Shown one piece after another: positions 1-6,650 of a DNA stretch of 9,669 nucleotides. This DNA comes from Nocardioides sp. GTDB lineage: Bacteria > Actinomycetota > Actinomycetes > Propionibacteriales > Nocardioidaceae. Location of the stretch: NCBI GenBank assembly GCA_030145945.1, contig JASLDK010000139.1, positions 1-9,669 of the forward strand, written 5' to 3'. Within the stretch, counting starts at the first letter, position 1. Every line of letters starts with the position of its first letter. The notes under the pieces are model-generated. The model saw only the letters and a list, made by a program, of their open reading frames with translations. It made no database searches and was not told the origin of the DNA. The position numbers and the translations under genes are program-made.

Positions 1-156
1 GTAGCCCTGTGAGCCGATCACGATCGTGTCGCTGTGGCCCTTGCCGCCGCCGCTGCTCAGCGGGTCGGAGTCACCACCGCCACCGCAGGCGGTGAGAGCC
101 AGGGTGGTTGCGGTGACCAGGGCCAGGGCAGTGGTGCGGAACCGGGAGCGCATCAT
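1..156 (-). CDS. Glycine betaine/quaternary amine ABC transporter substrate-binding lipoprotein (N-terminus only)
   Basis: Only the first 52 codons are in the window; the gene runs off the left edge. They encode a short basic N-terminus (MMRSRFR), a hydrophobic stretch and the lipobox LTAC followed by a Gly-rich linker. This is a signal-peptidase II lipoprotein signal whose Cys is lipidated, so the mature protein is anchored outside the membrane. The mature start, DTIVIGSQGY, matches the first beta strand of the OpuAC/ProX family that binds betaine-like osmolytes for uptake. I chose ATG at 156 over the adjacent ATG at 153. It overlaps the permease stop as ATGA, and an AAAGG ribosome site lies 7 bases upstream. 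It is the last gene seen in the transporter operon. The ligand cannot be judged from the signal region; the family assignment also rests on the neighbouring permeases. Confidence 0.8.
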   Translation of the reverse strand, partial: MMRSRFRTTALALVTATTLALTACGGGGDSDPLSSGGGKGHSDTIVIGSQGY

Positions 157-821
157 GAAGGAACCTTTCGGGTGGAGGGTCGGCTGGCCCGCTGGAGGCC
201 GGCCATGGTGAGGTCGAGCAGGAGCGCCAGCACGGCCACGAGGAGCGCGCCGGCGAGCATCTGGGTGTAGTCGCGAGTCTTGAGGCCGGCGAAGAGATAG
301 CGGCCCAACCCCGTGTCGGAGATGTACGCCGCCAGGGTGGCCGTGGCGACGACCTGGAGAGTTGCTGCGCGGATGCCGCCGAGGATGACGTCGGCGCCGA
401 GGGGGATCTCCACCCGGGTGACGATCTGCCACTCGCTCATCCCGATCGCCCTGGCGGCGTCGACGGCCCCACGGTCGGCAGCCTCGATGCCGGCATAGGC
501 GCCCGCCAGGAGGGAGGGGAACCCGAGCGCGACGAGCGCCAGCAGGGGTGCCTGCAGCCCGATGCCGAGCCACAGGCCGAGCAGGGTGAGCAGGCCGAGG
601 GTCGGCACCGCGCGGACGGCGCCGGCGAGCGCGACGACCACGAGCCGACCGCGGCCGGTGTGGCCGATCAGGACGCCGAGCGGGATCGCGACGACGGCGG
701 AGATCAGGACGGAGGCGAAGGTGACCGCCAGGTGCTGCAGGATCCGGTGGTCGATGCCGGTGGCGCCGCCCCAGTGGGAGCCGTCGGTGATCCAGGCGAG
801 CGCGTCCGCGAAGAGGTTCAT
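153..821 (-). CDS. ABC transporter permease, OpuC/ProW type (second permease)
   Basis: This 222-residue integral membrane subunit belongs to the binding-protein-dependent permease family (BPD_transp_1). It pairs with the other permease to form the channel for betaine-like solutes. Several hydrophobic helices are visible, at about 33-54, 61-83, 90-112 and 188-207. The cytoplasmic EAA loop that docks on the ATPase is at about 120-142 (DAARAIGMSEWQI through EIPLG). The stretch AVPTLGLLTLLGLWLGIG is typical of OpuCB/OpuCD proteins, and the length is usual for these short permeases. The gene overlaps the upstream permease by 4 bases and the downstream lipoprotein gene by 4 bases, both as ATGA, so translation is probably coupled. 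The exact substrate (betaine, choline, carnitine, proline betaine) cannot be read from the sequence. Confidence 0.88.
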   Translation of the reverse strand: MNLFADALAWITDGSHWGGATGIDHRILQHLAVTFASVLISAVVAIPLGVLIGHTGRGRLVVVALAGAVRAVPTLGLLTLLGLWLGIGLQAPLLALVALGFPSLLAGAYAGIEAADRGAVDAARAIGMSEWQIVTRVEIPLGADVILGGIRAATLQVVATATLAAYISDTGLGRYLFAGLKTRDYTQMLAGALLVAVLALLLDLTMAGLQRASRPSTRKVPS

Positions 822-1471
822 GCGGGGTCCCCCGTGGCACGGGTGACCTGCCAGGGCGTGAGGACCCGGCCGAGGAGGACCAGGACGCCGTCGAGGACCA
901 GGGCCAGCAGCATCGTGGCGACCACGCCCGTGACGATCTCGGCACGGATGTCGCGCTGGAAGCCGTCAGTGAGGAGGTTGCCGAGGCTCGGGATGCCCAC
1001 GAGAGCGCCGATCGTGACCAGGCTGACGGTGCTGACGGTGATCACCCGGACGCCGGAGAGGAGCACCGGCACCGCGAGCGGAAGGTCGACCTTCCAGAAC
1101 AGGCTCGTGCGCGAATAGCCCATGGCAACGGCGGATTCGCGGACCTGGGCATCGACGGAACGGAAGGCGTCGGCCGCGGTGCCGGCCAGCAGGGCGGTGC
1201 CGTAGACGGCGAGTGCCACGATCAGTGTCAGGCCCGATCGCAGTGGGATCCCCAGCAGCACGGGAACCACGATCAGCAGTGGGAGGGCGGGGATCGAGTA
1301 GAGCAGGCTCGCCGTCCCGAGCACGAACGTCCCGGCCCTGGGCCACCGCCAGGCGATCCCTCCGAGCGCCACGGCGATCAGCACGCTCGCGACGATCGCG
1401 GGCGCGGACAGCCGGACATGCTGGATCAGCATGTCGAGGACGTAGGCGCGGTTCGCGTCGAGCCAGCTCAT
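818..1471 (-). CDS. ABC transporter permease, OpuC/ProW type (first permease)
   Basis: This 217-residue membrane permease is the partner of the next gene in the operon. The N-terminus (LDANRAYVLDMLIQHVRLS) resembles the OpuCB-type start, a short amphipathic segment before the first helix. Hydrophobic helices lie at about 23-40, 47-73, 80-100, 138-160 and 178-201. The EAA loop is at about 112-133 (ESAVAMGYSRTSLFWKVDLP), with the conserved Gly at 118 and the Leu-Pro at its end. A GGGGA ribosome site sits 7 bases before the ATG at 1471. The gene is 64 bases downstream of the ATPase gene and overlaps the second permease by 4 bases. Two separate permeases plus a separate lipoprotein is the OpuC-like arrangement, unlike OpuA, where permease and binding domain are fused. 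Confidence 0.87.
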   Translation of the reverse strand: MSWLDANRAYVLDMLIQHVRLSAPAIVASVLIAVALGGIAWRWPRAGTFVLGTASLLYSIPALPLLIVVPVLLGIPLRSGLTLIVALAVYGTALLAGTAADAFRSVDAQVRESAVAMGYSRTSLFWKVDLPLAVPVLLSGVRVITVSTVSLVTIGALVGIPSLGNLLTDGFQRDIRAEIVTGVVATMLLALVLDGVLVLLGRVLTPWQVTRATGDPA

Positions 1472-1535
1472 CCGTGGTCCCCGCTGTGTTGTTGGGGGGA
1501 GCGAAGCGGAGGAGAAGAAGACAGTGGGGTGGTGT

Positions 1536-2354
1536 TCATGAGCGATTCATCACCCCGACCGGGCGACCATCACCGTCGACCACCACGTCGCGGCCGTTCA
1601 CCGTCTCGCACCGCAATGCACGCTCCGCCCGGTCGGCACCGATGAAGTCGCGGACGAACGCGTCCGCCGGCGCGGCGACGATCTCGCTCGGCGTACCGGT
1701 CTGGGCGACGATGCCGCCGGTCCGCAGGATCACCACCTGGTCGCCGAGGCGGAACGCCTCATCGATGTCATGGGTGACGAGCACGATGGTCTTGCCCAAC
1801 TCGGCCTGGAGCTGCAGCATCTGGTCCTGCAGGCCGCGGCGCACGATCGGGTCGACCGCGCCGAACGGCTCGTCCATCAACAAGATGTTGGGATCGGCCG
1901 CCAGTGCACGCGCCACGGCGACCCGCTGCTGCTGACCGCCGGACAACTGCCCGGGAAAGCGTCGACCGAGCGCGGGATCGAGCCCGACCCGCTCCAGAAG
2001 CTCGGCAGCCGCGGCACGGGCGGCCCGCTTCGGCGTACCGGTCAGCATCGGCACGGTGGCGACGTTGTCGATCACCCGCCGATGGGGGAGCAGCCCACCT
2101 GCCTGCGGGACGTAGCCGATCGAGCGACGCAGGGCGACCTTGTCGAGCTCGCGCACGTCGCGGTCGTCGATCAGCACGCTGCCGGTGGTCGGCTCGACCA
2201 TCCGGTTGATCATCCGCATCAACGTGGTCTTGCCGGAACCGGAGGTGCCGACCAGCGCGAGGGTGCGGTGCGACGCGATGGCGCACGAGAAGCCCGTGAC
2301 GGCCACGGTGCCGTCGGGATAGGTCTTGCCGGAGTCCCGGAACTCGATCCCCAT
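1536..2354 (-). CDS. ABC transporter ATP-binding protein, OpuCA/ProV type, without full CBS domains
   Basis: This 272-residue ATPase powers the quaternary-amine importer encoded by the next genes. Walker A is GTSGSGKTT at 36-44, the Q-loop is Q84, the signature is LSGGQQQR at 137-144, Walker B with catalytic Glu is ILLMDEP at 157-163, and the switch His is H195. RMVEPTTGSVLIDDRDV is typical of the ProV/OpuCA branch. Family members often have about 380-400 residues with tandem CBS domains that sense ionic strength. This one has only a short tail after residue 240 (ending VVVDGDGRPVGVM), reminiscent of part of a CBS unit. The reading frame is open back to 2498, but homology starts at MGIEFRDSGKTYPDG, so I chose ATG at 2354. 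It has AGGG 8 bases upstream and leaves 97 bases to the divergent gene. Confidence 0.9.
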   Translation of the reverse strand: MGIEFRDSGKTYPDGTVAVTGFSCAIASHRTLALVGTSGSGKTTLMRMINRMVEPTTGSVLIDDRDVRELDKVALRRSIGYVPQAGGLLPHRRVIDNVATVPMLTGTPKRAARAAAAELLERVGLDPALGRRFPGQLSGGQQQRVAVARALAADPNILLMDEPFGAVDPIVRRGLQDQMLQLQAELGKTIVLVTHDIDEAFRLGDQVVILRTGGIVAQTGTPSEIVAAPADAFVRDFIGADRAERALRCETVNGRDVVVDGDGRPVGVMNRS

Positions 2355-2361
2355 GGCGGGA

Positions 2362-2367
2362 ACCCTA
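2362..2367 (-). promoter_or_regulatory. Possible -10 box of the transporter operon
   Basis: On the minus strand TAGGGT fits the actinobacterial TANNNT pattern and ends 7 bases before the ATPase ATG, the spacing seen for leaderless transcripts. The same AGGG could instead serve as the ribosome site, and no good -35 box is visible, so this is a weak call. The rest of the 97-base divergent spacer (2355-2451) holds two small inverted repeats, CCGGC/GCCGG and CGTTG-AAC-CAACG, which might be regulator sites. Confidence 0.25.
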
Positions 2368-2451
2368 CGGGGCGCCGACGACAACGACCCCCGAATCCTC
2401 TCCGGCGAGCCGGGTACCACGCGTTGAACCAACGAGAGAGGAGAACGATCA

Positions 2452-2931
2452 ATGAGCACGATCGAGAAGACCCTGACCGTTGACGTCCCGGTCAGCACGG
2501 CCTACGACCAGTGGACCCAGTTCGAGACCTTCCCTCGCTTCATGGAGGGCGTGGAGGAGGTGCGTCAGCTCGACGACACCCACTTGCACTGGCGCGCCGA
2601 GATCGCCGGCGTACGCCGGGAGTGGGACGCCGAGATCGTCGACCAGACCCCCGACGAGCGGATCACCTGGCGCGCGCTCGATGGCGCCAAGAATGACGGC
2701 ACCGTCTCCTTCGCACCGGACGAGATCGGTCGTTCGACCCGCGTCACGCTGCGGATGGAGTTCGAACCCGAGGGCCTGGTCGAGAAGGCCGGCGACCTGT
2801 TGAACATCGTCGACCGGCGTACCGAAGGCGATCTCGAACGCTTCAAGCAGTTCATCGAGACCCGCGGTGGCGAGACCGGCGCGTGGCGCGGCGAGGTGAG
2901 CCCGACCGACGCCGACAACCCGGCGTTGTGA
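2452..2931 (+). CDS. SRPBCC (START-like, polyketide cyclase/COQ10-type) family protein
   Basis: This 159-residue soluble protein has the SRPBCC fold, a helix-grip barrel that holds a hydrophobic ligand. The N-terminus IEKTLTVDVPVSTAYDQWTQFETFPRFM is the classic first strand plus helix of the Polyketide_cyc/COQ10 group. A strand-rich middle (about 45-110) and a long C-terminal helix (about 118-140, DLLNIVDRRTEGDLERFKQF) follow, with a polar tail. AGGAG lies 8 bases before the ATG, supporting the start. It diverges from the transporter operon and converges with the fadH operon. Many actinobacterial members of this branch are uncharacterised and some are linked to stress responses; no ligand or reaction can be assigned here. 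Confidence 0.85.
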   Translation: MSTIEKTLTVDVPVSTAYDQWTQFETFPRFMEGVEEVRQLDDTHLHWRAEIAGVRREWDAEIVDQTPDERITWRALDGAKNDGTVSFAPDEIGRSTRVTLRMEFEPEGLVEKAGDLLNIVDRRTEGDLERFKQFIETRGGETGAWRGEVSPTDADNPAL

Positions 2932-2966
2932 CAGTGGGCCTGTGACGATCCGGCGGGCGGCGGGGC

Positions 2967-3368
2967 TCAGTCCTCGTCGTCCGCCGCGGCCTGGGCCTGC
3001 TCGACGATCCGCTCGAAACGTGCCCCCATCTGTTCCGCGAGCGCCTGCGCGGCCCTGAGTGGGCGGACCATGACCATGAAGTCGGTGACCAGGCCGTCGT
3101 CGTCGACGGTCAGGAAGTCACATCCGGTGAGTTCGAGTCCCTCGACCTTGGCCTCGAAGACGAGCGCGTGGCCGTCGGCGTCCCCGAGCTCGCGCACATA
3201 GCGGAAGTCCTGGAACACCTCGATCACGTTCGCCAGGATCGCGCCGGTGATCGCCTTGCCCGGATAGGGCTTGTGGGCGACCGGGCTGCGGAACACGACG
3301 TCGGGGTGCAGGCAGGCCTGCATGGCGGGGACGTCGCGCGCCTCGACGGCTGCCCGGAAGGCGCTCAC
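2967..3368 (-). CDS. SnoaL/NTF2-like small protein
   Basis: This 133-residue protein is of the NTF2-like/SnoaL fold, a cone-shaped barrel used by small isomerases, hydrolases and ligand-binding proteins. The start (FRAAVEARDVPAMQACLHPDVVFRSPV) shows the typical helix followed by a conserved Asp-Val-Val-Phe strand. Further strands follow at about 68-82 and 84-102, then an acidic Ala-rich helix to the end. The start is GTG at 3368, whose last two bases lie in the TGA stop of the reductase gene (GTGA). The frame stays open far upstream only because it runs through the antisense-free third frame of the reductase gene, and that part has no protein-like composition. Strict coupling to the reductase suggests a role in the same pathway, perhaps on the substrate or product. 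The function itself is unknown. Confidence 0.82.
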   Translation of the reverse strand: MSAFRAAVEARDVPAMQACLHPDVVFRSPVAHKPYPGKAITGAILANVIEVFQDFRYVRELGDADGHALVFEAKVEGLELTGCDFLTVDDDGLVTDFMVMVRPLRAAQALAEQMGARFERIVEQAQAAADDED

Positions 3369-5380
3369 AGCGCTGCCGCCAGCTCGGTGCCCTGCTTGAT
3401 CGCACGCTTGGCGTCGAGCTCGGCGGCCAGGTCGGCGCCACCGATCAGGTGCACGCGTCCGGCGAAGCTCGACGCACTGAGGTCGTCGTACAGGCTGCGC
3501 ACGGACTCCTGTCCGGCGCACAGGACGACATGGTCGACGTCGAGCACCTGCGTCGTTCCGTCGACGGTGAGGTGCAGGCCGGCGTCGTCGATCAGGTCGT
3601 ACGACGCCCCGCTGATCTGGCACACACCGAGGTCCTTGACGACGGCCCGGTGCACCCAGCCGGACGTCTTGCCGAGGCCCTTGCCCTGCGCGGACTCCTT
3701 GCGCTGCACCATCCAGACCTCGCGGGCTGGCGTGCGCGGAGTCTTGTCCGTGACGCCGCCGCGGATCACGGCCGGGTCGGCGACGCCCCAGTGCGACTTC
3801 CACTCCTCCAACGTCTCCGGCGTGTGGGTCAGGAGCTCGGCGACGTCGAAGCCGATGCCGCCCGCGCCGACGACGGCCACCTTCGGGCCCAGGTCGAGCG
3901 AGCCCGTGGAGATCCCGGTGATCGCGTCGGCGTACGAGACGACCTTCGCGTGGTCGACGCCGGGGATGGCGGGGGTGCGCGGTGCGACGCCGGTGGCGAC
4001 GACCACGTCGTCGTAACCCTCGAGCAGGTCGGGGGTGGCGCGGGTGGCGAGCTTGACGTTGACGCCGAGAACCTCCATCCGGCGGCGGTAGTAGCGCAGC
4101 GTCTCGGCGAACTCCTCCTTGCCGGGGATCTGCATGGCGAGCCGGAACTGGCCGCCCAACTCGTCGGAGGCCTCGAAGAGGGTGACGTCGTGACCGCGCT
4201 CGGCGGCGCTGACGGCGGTGGCGAGTCCGGCAGGACCGCCGCCGACGACGGCGACCCGCTGGGCGCGTCGGGTCGGGCTGAGCACCAACGAGGTCTCGTG
4301 GCAGGCGCGCGGGTTGACCAGGCAGGAGGCGCGCTTGTTGCTGAACGTGTGGTCGAGGCAGGCCTGGTTGCAGCCGATGCAGGTGTTGATCTCGTCGGCG
4401 CGACCCTCGCGTGCCTTGGCGACGAGGTGGGGGTCGGCGAGGAAGGGGCGGGCCATCGAGACCAGGTCGATGCCCTGCTCCAGCACGGACTCCGCGACGT
4501 CGGGGGTGTTGATCCGGTTGCTCGCGCAGACGGGGATCGACACCTCGCCCTTGAGACGCAGGGTGCTGTCGACCCAGGCGCCGCGCGGGACGCTCGTGAC
4601 GATGGTGGGGACGCGTGCCTCGTGCCAGCCGATGCCGGTGTTGATGACGCTCGCGCCGGCCGCCTCGATCTGGCGGGCGAGGTCGACGGTCTCGGCCCAG
4701 GTCTGGCCGTCGGGGACGAGGTCGAGCAGCGACATCCGGTACATCACGAAGAAGTCGGGGAGTTCTTGCCGGATCCGGCGCACGATCTCGACGGGGAAGC
4801 GCATCCGGGCCTCGGCGGACCCGCCCCACCTGTCGGTACGACGGTTGGTCCGTGCGGCGAGGAACTGGTTGATCAGGTAGCCCTCGGAGCCCATGATCTC
4901 GATGCCGTCGTAGCCCGCCTTCTTCGCGAGCTTGGCCGAGGCGACGAAGTCGTCGATGGTCCGCTCGACGGCCTTCGTGGACAACGCGGAGGCCTTGAAG
5001 GGCGTGATCGGCGACTTGGTCGCGCTCGCCGAGACGCTGAACGGCGTGTAGCCGTAGCGGCCGGCGTGCAGGATCTGCAGCGCGATCCTCCCGCCGTTCT
5101 CGTGCACGGCATCGGTCACCCGCTGGTGGCGGTGGGCGTTCATCCGGGTCGTCATCTGCGAGCCGAACGGCAGCAGCCAGCCGCGCACGTTGGGCGCATA
5201 GCCGCCGGTCACGATCAGCCCGACGCCGCCGGCAGCGCGCTCGGCGAAGTAGGCCGCCAGCTCGTCGATGTGCCAGGGCCGGTCCTCGAGACCGGTGTGC
5301 ATCGAGCCCATCACCGCACGGGACTGGAGTTCCAGGCCACCGACGGTGGCGGGCGTGGTGAGCAGGGGATAGGCGGTCAT
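3365..5380 (-). CDS. fadH: NADPH-dependent 2,4-dienoyl-CoA reductase, FadH type
   Basis: This 671-residue enzyme is nearly the same length as E. coli FadH, which reduces 2,4-dienoyl-CoA made during beta-oxidation of unsaturated fatty acids. An FMN-binding TIM barrel (about 1-330) starts with RAVMGSMHTGLE and contains the likely proton donor Tyr168 (GSEGYLINQF) and His253 (GWHEAR). The 4Fe-4S cysteines are C334, C337, C341 and C353 (INTCIGCNQAC, SCLVNPRACHET). The FAD site is VVGGGPAGLA at 378-387 and the NADPH site is VAVVGAGGIG at 501-510. The C-terminus LIGGADLAAELDAKRAI matches the family's FAD-binding end. AGGAG sits 5 bases before the ATG. The gene overlaps padR upstream and the SnoaL-like gene downstream by 4 bases each. 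Related Old-Yellow-type reductases act on other enoyl substrates, so the natural substrate may differ. Confidence 0.93.
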   Translation of the reverse strand: MTAYPLLTTPATVGGLELQSRAVMGSMHTGLEDRPWHIDELAAYFAERAAGGVGLIVTGGYAPNVRGWLLPFGSQMTTRMNAHRHQRVTDAVHENGGRIALQILHAGRYGYTPFSVSASATKSPITPFKASALSTKAVERTIDDFVASAKLAKKAGYDGIEIMGSEGYLINQFLAARTNRRTDRWGGSAEARMRFPVEIVRRIRQELPDFFVMYRMSLLDLVPDGQTWAETVDLARQIEAAGASVINTGIGWHEARVPTIVTSVPRGAWVDSTLRLKGEVSIPVCASNRINTPDVAESVLEQGIDLVSMARPFLADPHLVAKAREGRADEINTCIGCNQACLDHTFSNKRASCLVNPRACHETSLVLSPTRRAQRVAVVGGGPAGLATAVSAAERGHDVTLFEASDELGGQFRLAMQIPGKEEFAETLRYYRRRMEVLGVNVKLATRATPDLLEGYDDVVVATGVAPRTPAIPGVDHAKVVSYADAITGISTGSLDLGPKVAVVGAGGIGFDVAELLTHTPETLEEWKSHWGVADPAVIRGGVTDKTPRTPAREVWMVQRKESAQGKGLGKTSGWVHRAVVKDLGVCQISGASYDLIDDAGLHLTVDGTTQVLDVDHVVLCAGQESVRSLYDDLSASSFAGRVHLIGGADLAAELDAKRAIKQGTELAAAL

Positions 5381-5943
5381 CGTGACTCCTGGTTGGTGCG
5401 GTGGTGAGTGGTGCTGGTGTGGGCGTCGATGTATTCACTGAGCCAGCGGATCCAGAACTCCTCCATCAGGAGGCCTCCGCGCAGCACGAGGTAGATGTCG
5501 AGGTCGGCGTCGTCGAGGGCGCCGGGATCAGCGAAGTCGCGGGTGGCGAGGAACTCGTAGAGCGAGTGCCGCTTGGTGTGCTCGTCGAGCTGGCGACGCA
5601 GGTCGTCGAGCAACAGCTCGCGATCGCCGTACGACGCCCCGCGCATCTTGACGCTCACGCTGCTGCGCATCGCGTCGGGTGTGGTCGGCTCGGCGATCCA
5701 GCGGGTCAGCTCGGCGCGCCCGGCGTCGGTGACGCTGTAGATCTTCTTGGTCGGGCGATCGGACTGGGCGACGGACTCCGAGGAGATCCAGCCGTCGCCC
5801 TCCATCCTGCCGAGGACCCGATAGATCTGCTGGTGGGTCGCGGACCAGAAGAAACCGATCGACGCGTCGAAGCGCCGCACCAGGTCGGAACCGGATGCGG
5901 CGCGTTCGGACAGCGACACGAGGATCGCGTGCTCGAGGGCCAT
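5377..5943 (-). CDS. PadR family transcriptional regulator
   Basis: This 188-residue regulator has an N-terminal PadR winged helix at about 3-85 (ILVSLSERAASGSDLVRRFD, then QQIYRVLGRMEGDGWI, then the wing KKIYSVTDAGRAEL). A C-terminal helical dimerisation domain of the Vir_act_alpha_C type follows at about 95-175 (LDDLRRQLDEH, then LVLRGGLLMEEFWIRWLSEYI). It is the first gene of the operon with fadH and overlaps it as ATGA. PadR proteins of this type usually repress their own operon and respond to small hydrophobic or aromatic ligands, so fadH and the SnoaL-like gene are probably under its control. Overlapping palindromes 32 bases upstream are the likely operator. The start has only a poor, close ribosome site (GGGG), but no in-frame start lies upstream. 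Confidence 0.88.
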   Translation of the reverse strand: MALEHAILVSLSERAASGSDLVRRFDASIGFFWSATHQQIYRVLGRMEGDGWISSESVAQSDRPTKKIYSVTDAGRAELTRWIAEPTTPDAMRSSVSVKMRGASYGDRELLLDDLRRQLDEHTKRHSLYEFLATRDFADPGALDDADLDIYLVLRGGLLMEEFWIRWLSEYIDAHTSTTHHRTNQESR

Positions 5944-5974
5944 GGCCCCAGCATGCCCGCGATGGGACTGCTAT

Positions 5975-5996
5975 GCAACTAGTTGCGCAACTCGTT
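5975..5996. promoter_or_regulatory. Likely PadR operator: two overlapping palindromes
   Basis: GCAACTAGTTGC (5975-5986) and AGTTGCGCAACT (5981-5992) are each perfect 12-bp palindromes sharing six bases. The second extends to a 20-bp palindrome with one mismatched pair (5977-5996). The site thus shows three alternating GCAACT/AGTTGC half-sites. It lies 32 bases upstream of the padR start, where an autorepressor would bind. I cannot place a convincing -35/-10 pair here. That the site binds this PadR protein is inference. Confidence 0.6.
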
Positions 5997-6007
5997 TCAG
6001 ATGGCAG

Positions 6008-6043
6008 GTGCAGGAATCCCCGGTCGACCGGGGATTCCTGCAC
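6008..6043. repeat. Perfect 36-bp palindrome (left half of composite element)
   Basis: Every base pairs with its mirror base around 6025/6026, giving 18-bp arms with no spacer. The ends are GTGCAGGAA and TTCCTGCAC and the core is CCCCGGTCGACCGGGG. As RNA it would form a very stable hairpin. It is intergenic, between the end of the dehydrogenase gene and the padR operator. No U-run follows on either strand, so it is not a classical terminator. Its right arm is also the left arm of the next palindrome. Confidence 0.8.
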
Positions 6044-6078
6044 TTGTCGGGCGTTGCAACACCCGACAAGTGCAGGAA
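6035..6078. repeat. Imperfect 44-bp palindrome (right half of composite element)
   Basis: Two 17-bp perfect arms (TTCCTGCACTTGTCGGG and its complement) flank a 10-base centre that itself contains the perfect palindrome GTTGCAAC. Only the C/A pair at 6052/6061 is mismatched, so 21 of 22 mirror pairs match. It begins 8 bases beyond the dehydrogenase stop codon and could act in RNA as a transcript end or stabilising hairpin for that gene. It shares bases 6035-6043 with the left palindrome, so the two hairpins exclude each other. Confidence 0.8.
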
Positions 6079-6085
6079 CTGCCCG

Positions 6086-6622
6086 TCAAGCTCGGACTCG
6101 GGAGGCCCGGAACTCCTTCATCCACTGGCTGACGGCGATCTTGCTGGCGGCGTAGGCGAAGGTCGGTGCGGCCTTGCCGAGCAGTCCCAGTGTCCGCACC
6201 GCCCGGTCGACGTCGCCGGCGAGCAGGGCGCGGATCGCGCGCTTCGGGACGAGGGGGACCGTCGTGGTCGAGTTGCTCGCGAACACCACGACCTTCGCCC
6301 GGTCGGCGGCGGCCAGCGCCGGTTGCCAGGCCTCGAGCAGGTCGACGGTGCCGCGACAGTTGACCTCGGCGATCAGCCGGGCGCGGTCCTTGCCGGGTGC
6401 GGGTCCGAGTCCGGCGGCCATGACGGCACCGTCCAGTACGCCGTCCGCCCGGTCGAGCACGGCCGCGGCCGCCGCTCGGCGACCGTCCGAGGTGGACAGG
6501 TCGGCGGTGACGTCGGCCCGCTTGATGTCGACGCCGATGACCCGGTGGCCGGCGGCGACGAGCTGTTCGACGACGGCCGCGCCCATGCCGGAGGCCGAGC
6601 CGGTGACTGCGTAGGTACCCAC
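6086..6622 (-). CDS. Short-chain dehydrogenase/reductase, C-terminally truncated
   Basis: This 178-residue protein has the first two-thirds of a classical SDR. The cofactor motif is TGSASGMG at 7-14. Asp32 at the end of the second strand favours NAD(H). The NNAG-like position is MAAG at 68-71, the catalytic Ser is in FASNS (S116), and the active site is Y157-x3-K161 (YAASK). Family members of this type, annotated as steroid-type or general SDRs, continue about 80-100 residues with the substrate-binding helices. Here the sequence stops after SKIAVSQW with an unrelated tail (MKEFRASRVRA), directly before the palindromic element. I found no continuation in the other frames. The start is GTG 6622, where homology begins (GTYAVTGSASGMG); the ribosome site is weak. 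It diverges from arsR and may share its regulation. It is possibly an inactive remnant. Confidence 0.75.
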   Translation of the reverse strand: MGTYAVTGSASGMGAAVVEQLVAAGHRVIGVDIKRADVTADLSTSDGRRAAAAAVLDRADGVLDGAVMAAGLGPAPGKDRARLIAEVNCRGTVDLLEAWQPALAAADRAKVVVFASNSTTTVPLVPKRAIRALLAGDVDRAVRTLGLLGKAAPTFAYAASKIAVSQWMKEFRASRVRA

Positions 6623-6650
6623 GGGGGACTCTGGAACGAGTTCTCGTGGC

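Noticed and set aside
2929..2966. Terminator between the convergent SRPBCC and SnoaL-like genes
   Set aside because: Only a 4-bp stem (ACAG/CTGT) is present, with no U-run on either strand; too weak to call.
3449..5407. Long plus-strand open frame of 652 codons opposite fadH
   Set aside because: It lies exactly antisense to a convincing FadH gene, has a repetitive Gly/Ala/Asp/Val composition and no domain. It is an effect of high GC at third positions.
3369..5438. Upstream extension of the SnoaL-like frame to an 823-codon protein
   Set aside because: The extension reads the fadH gene in another frame and is Arg/Pro-rich nonsense. The protein-like part begins at GTG 3368.
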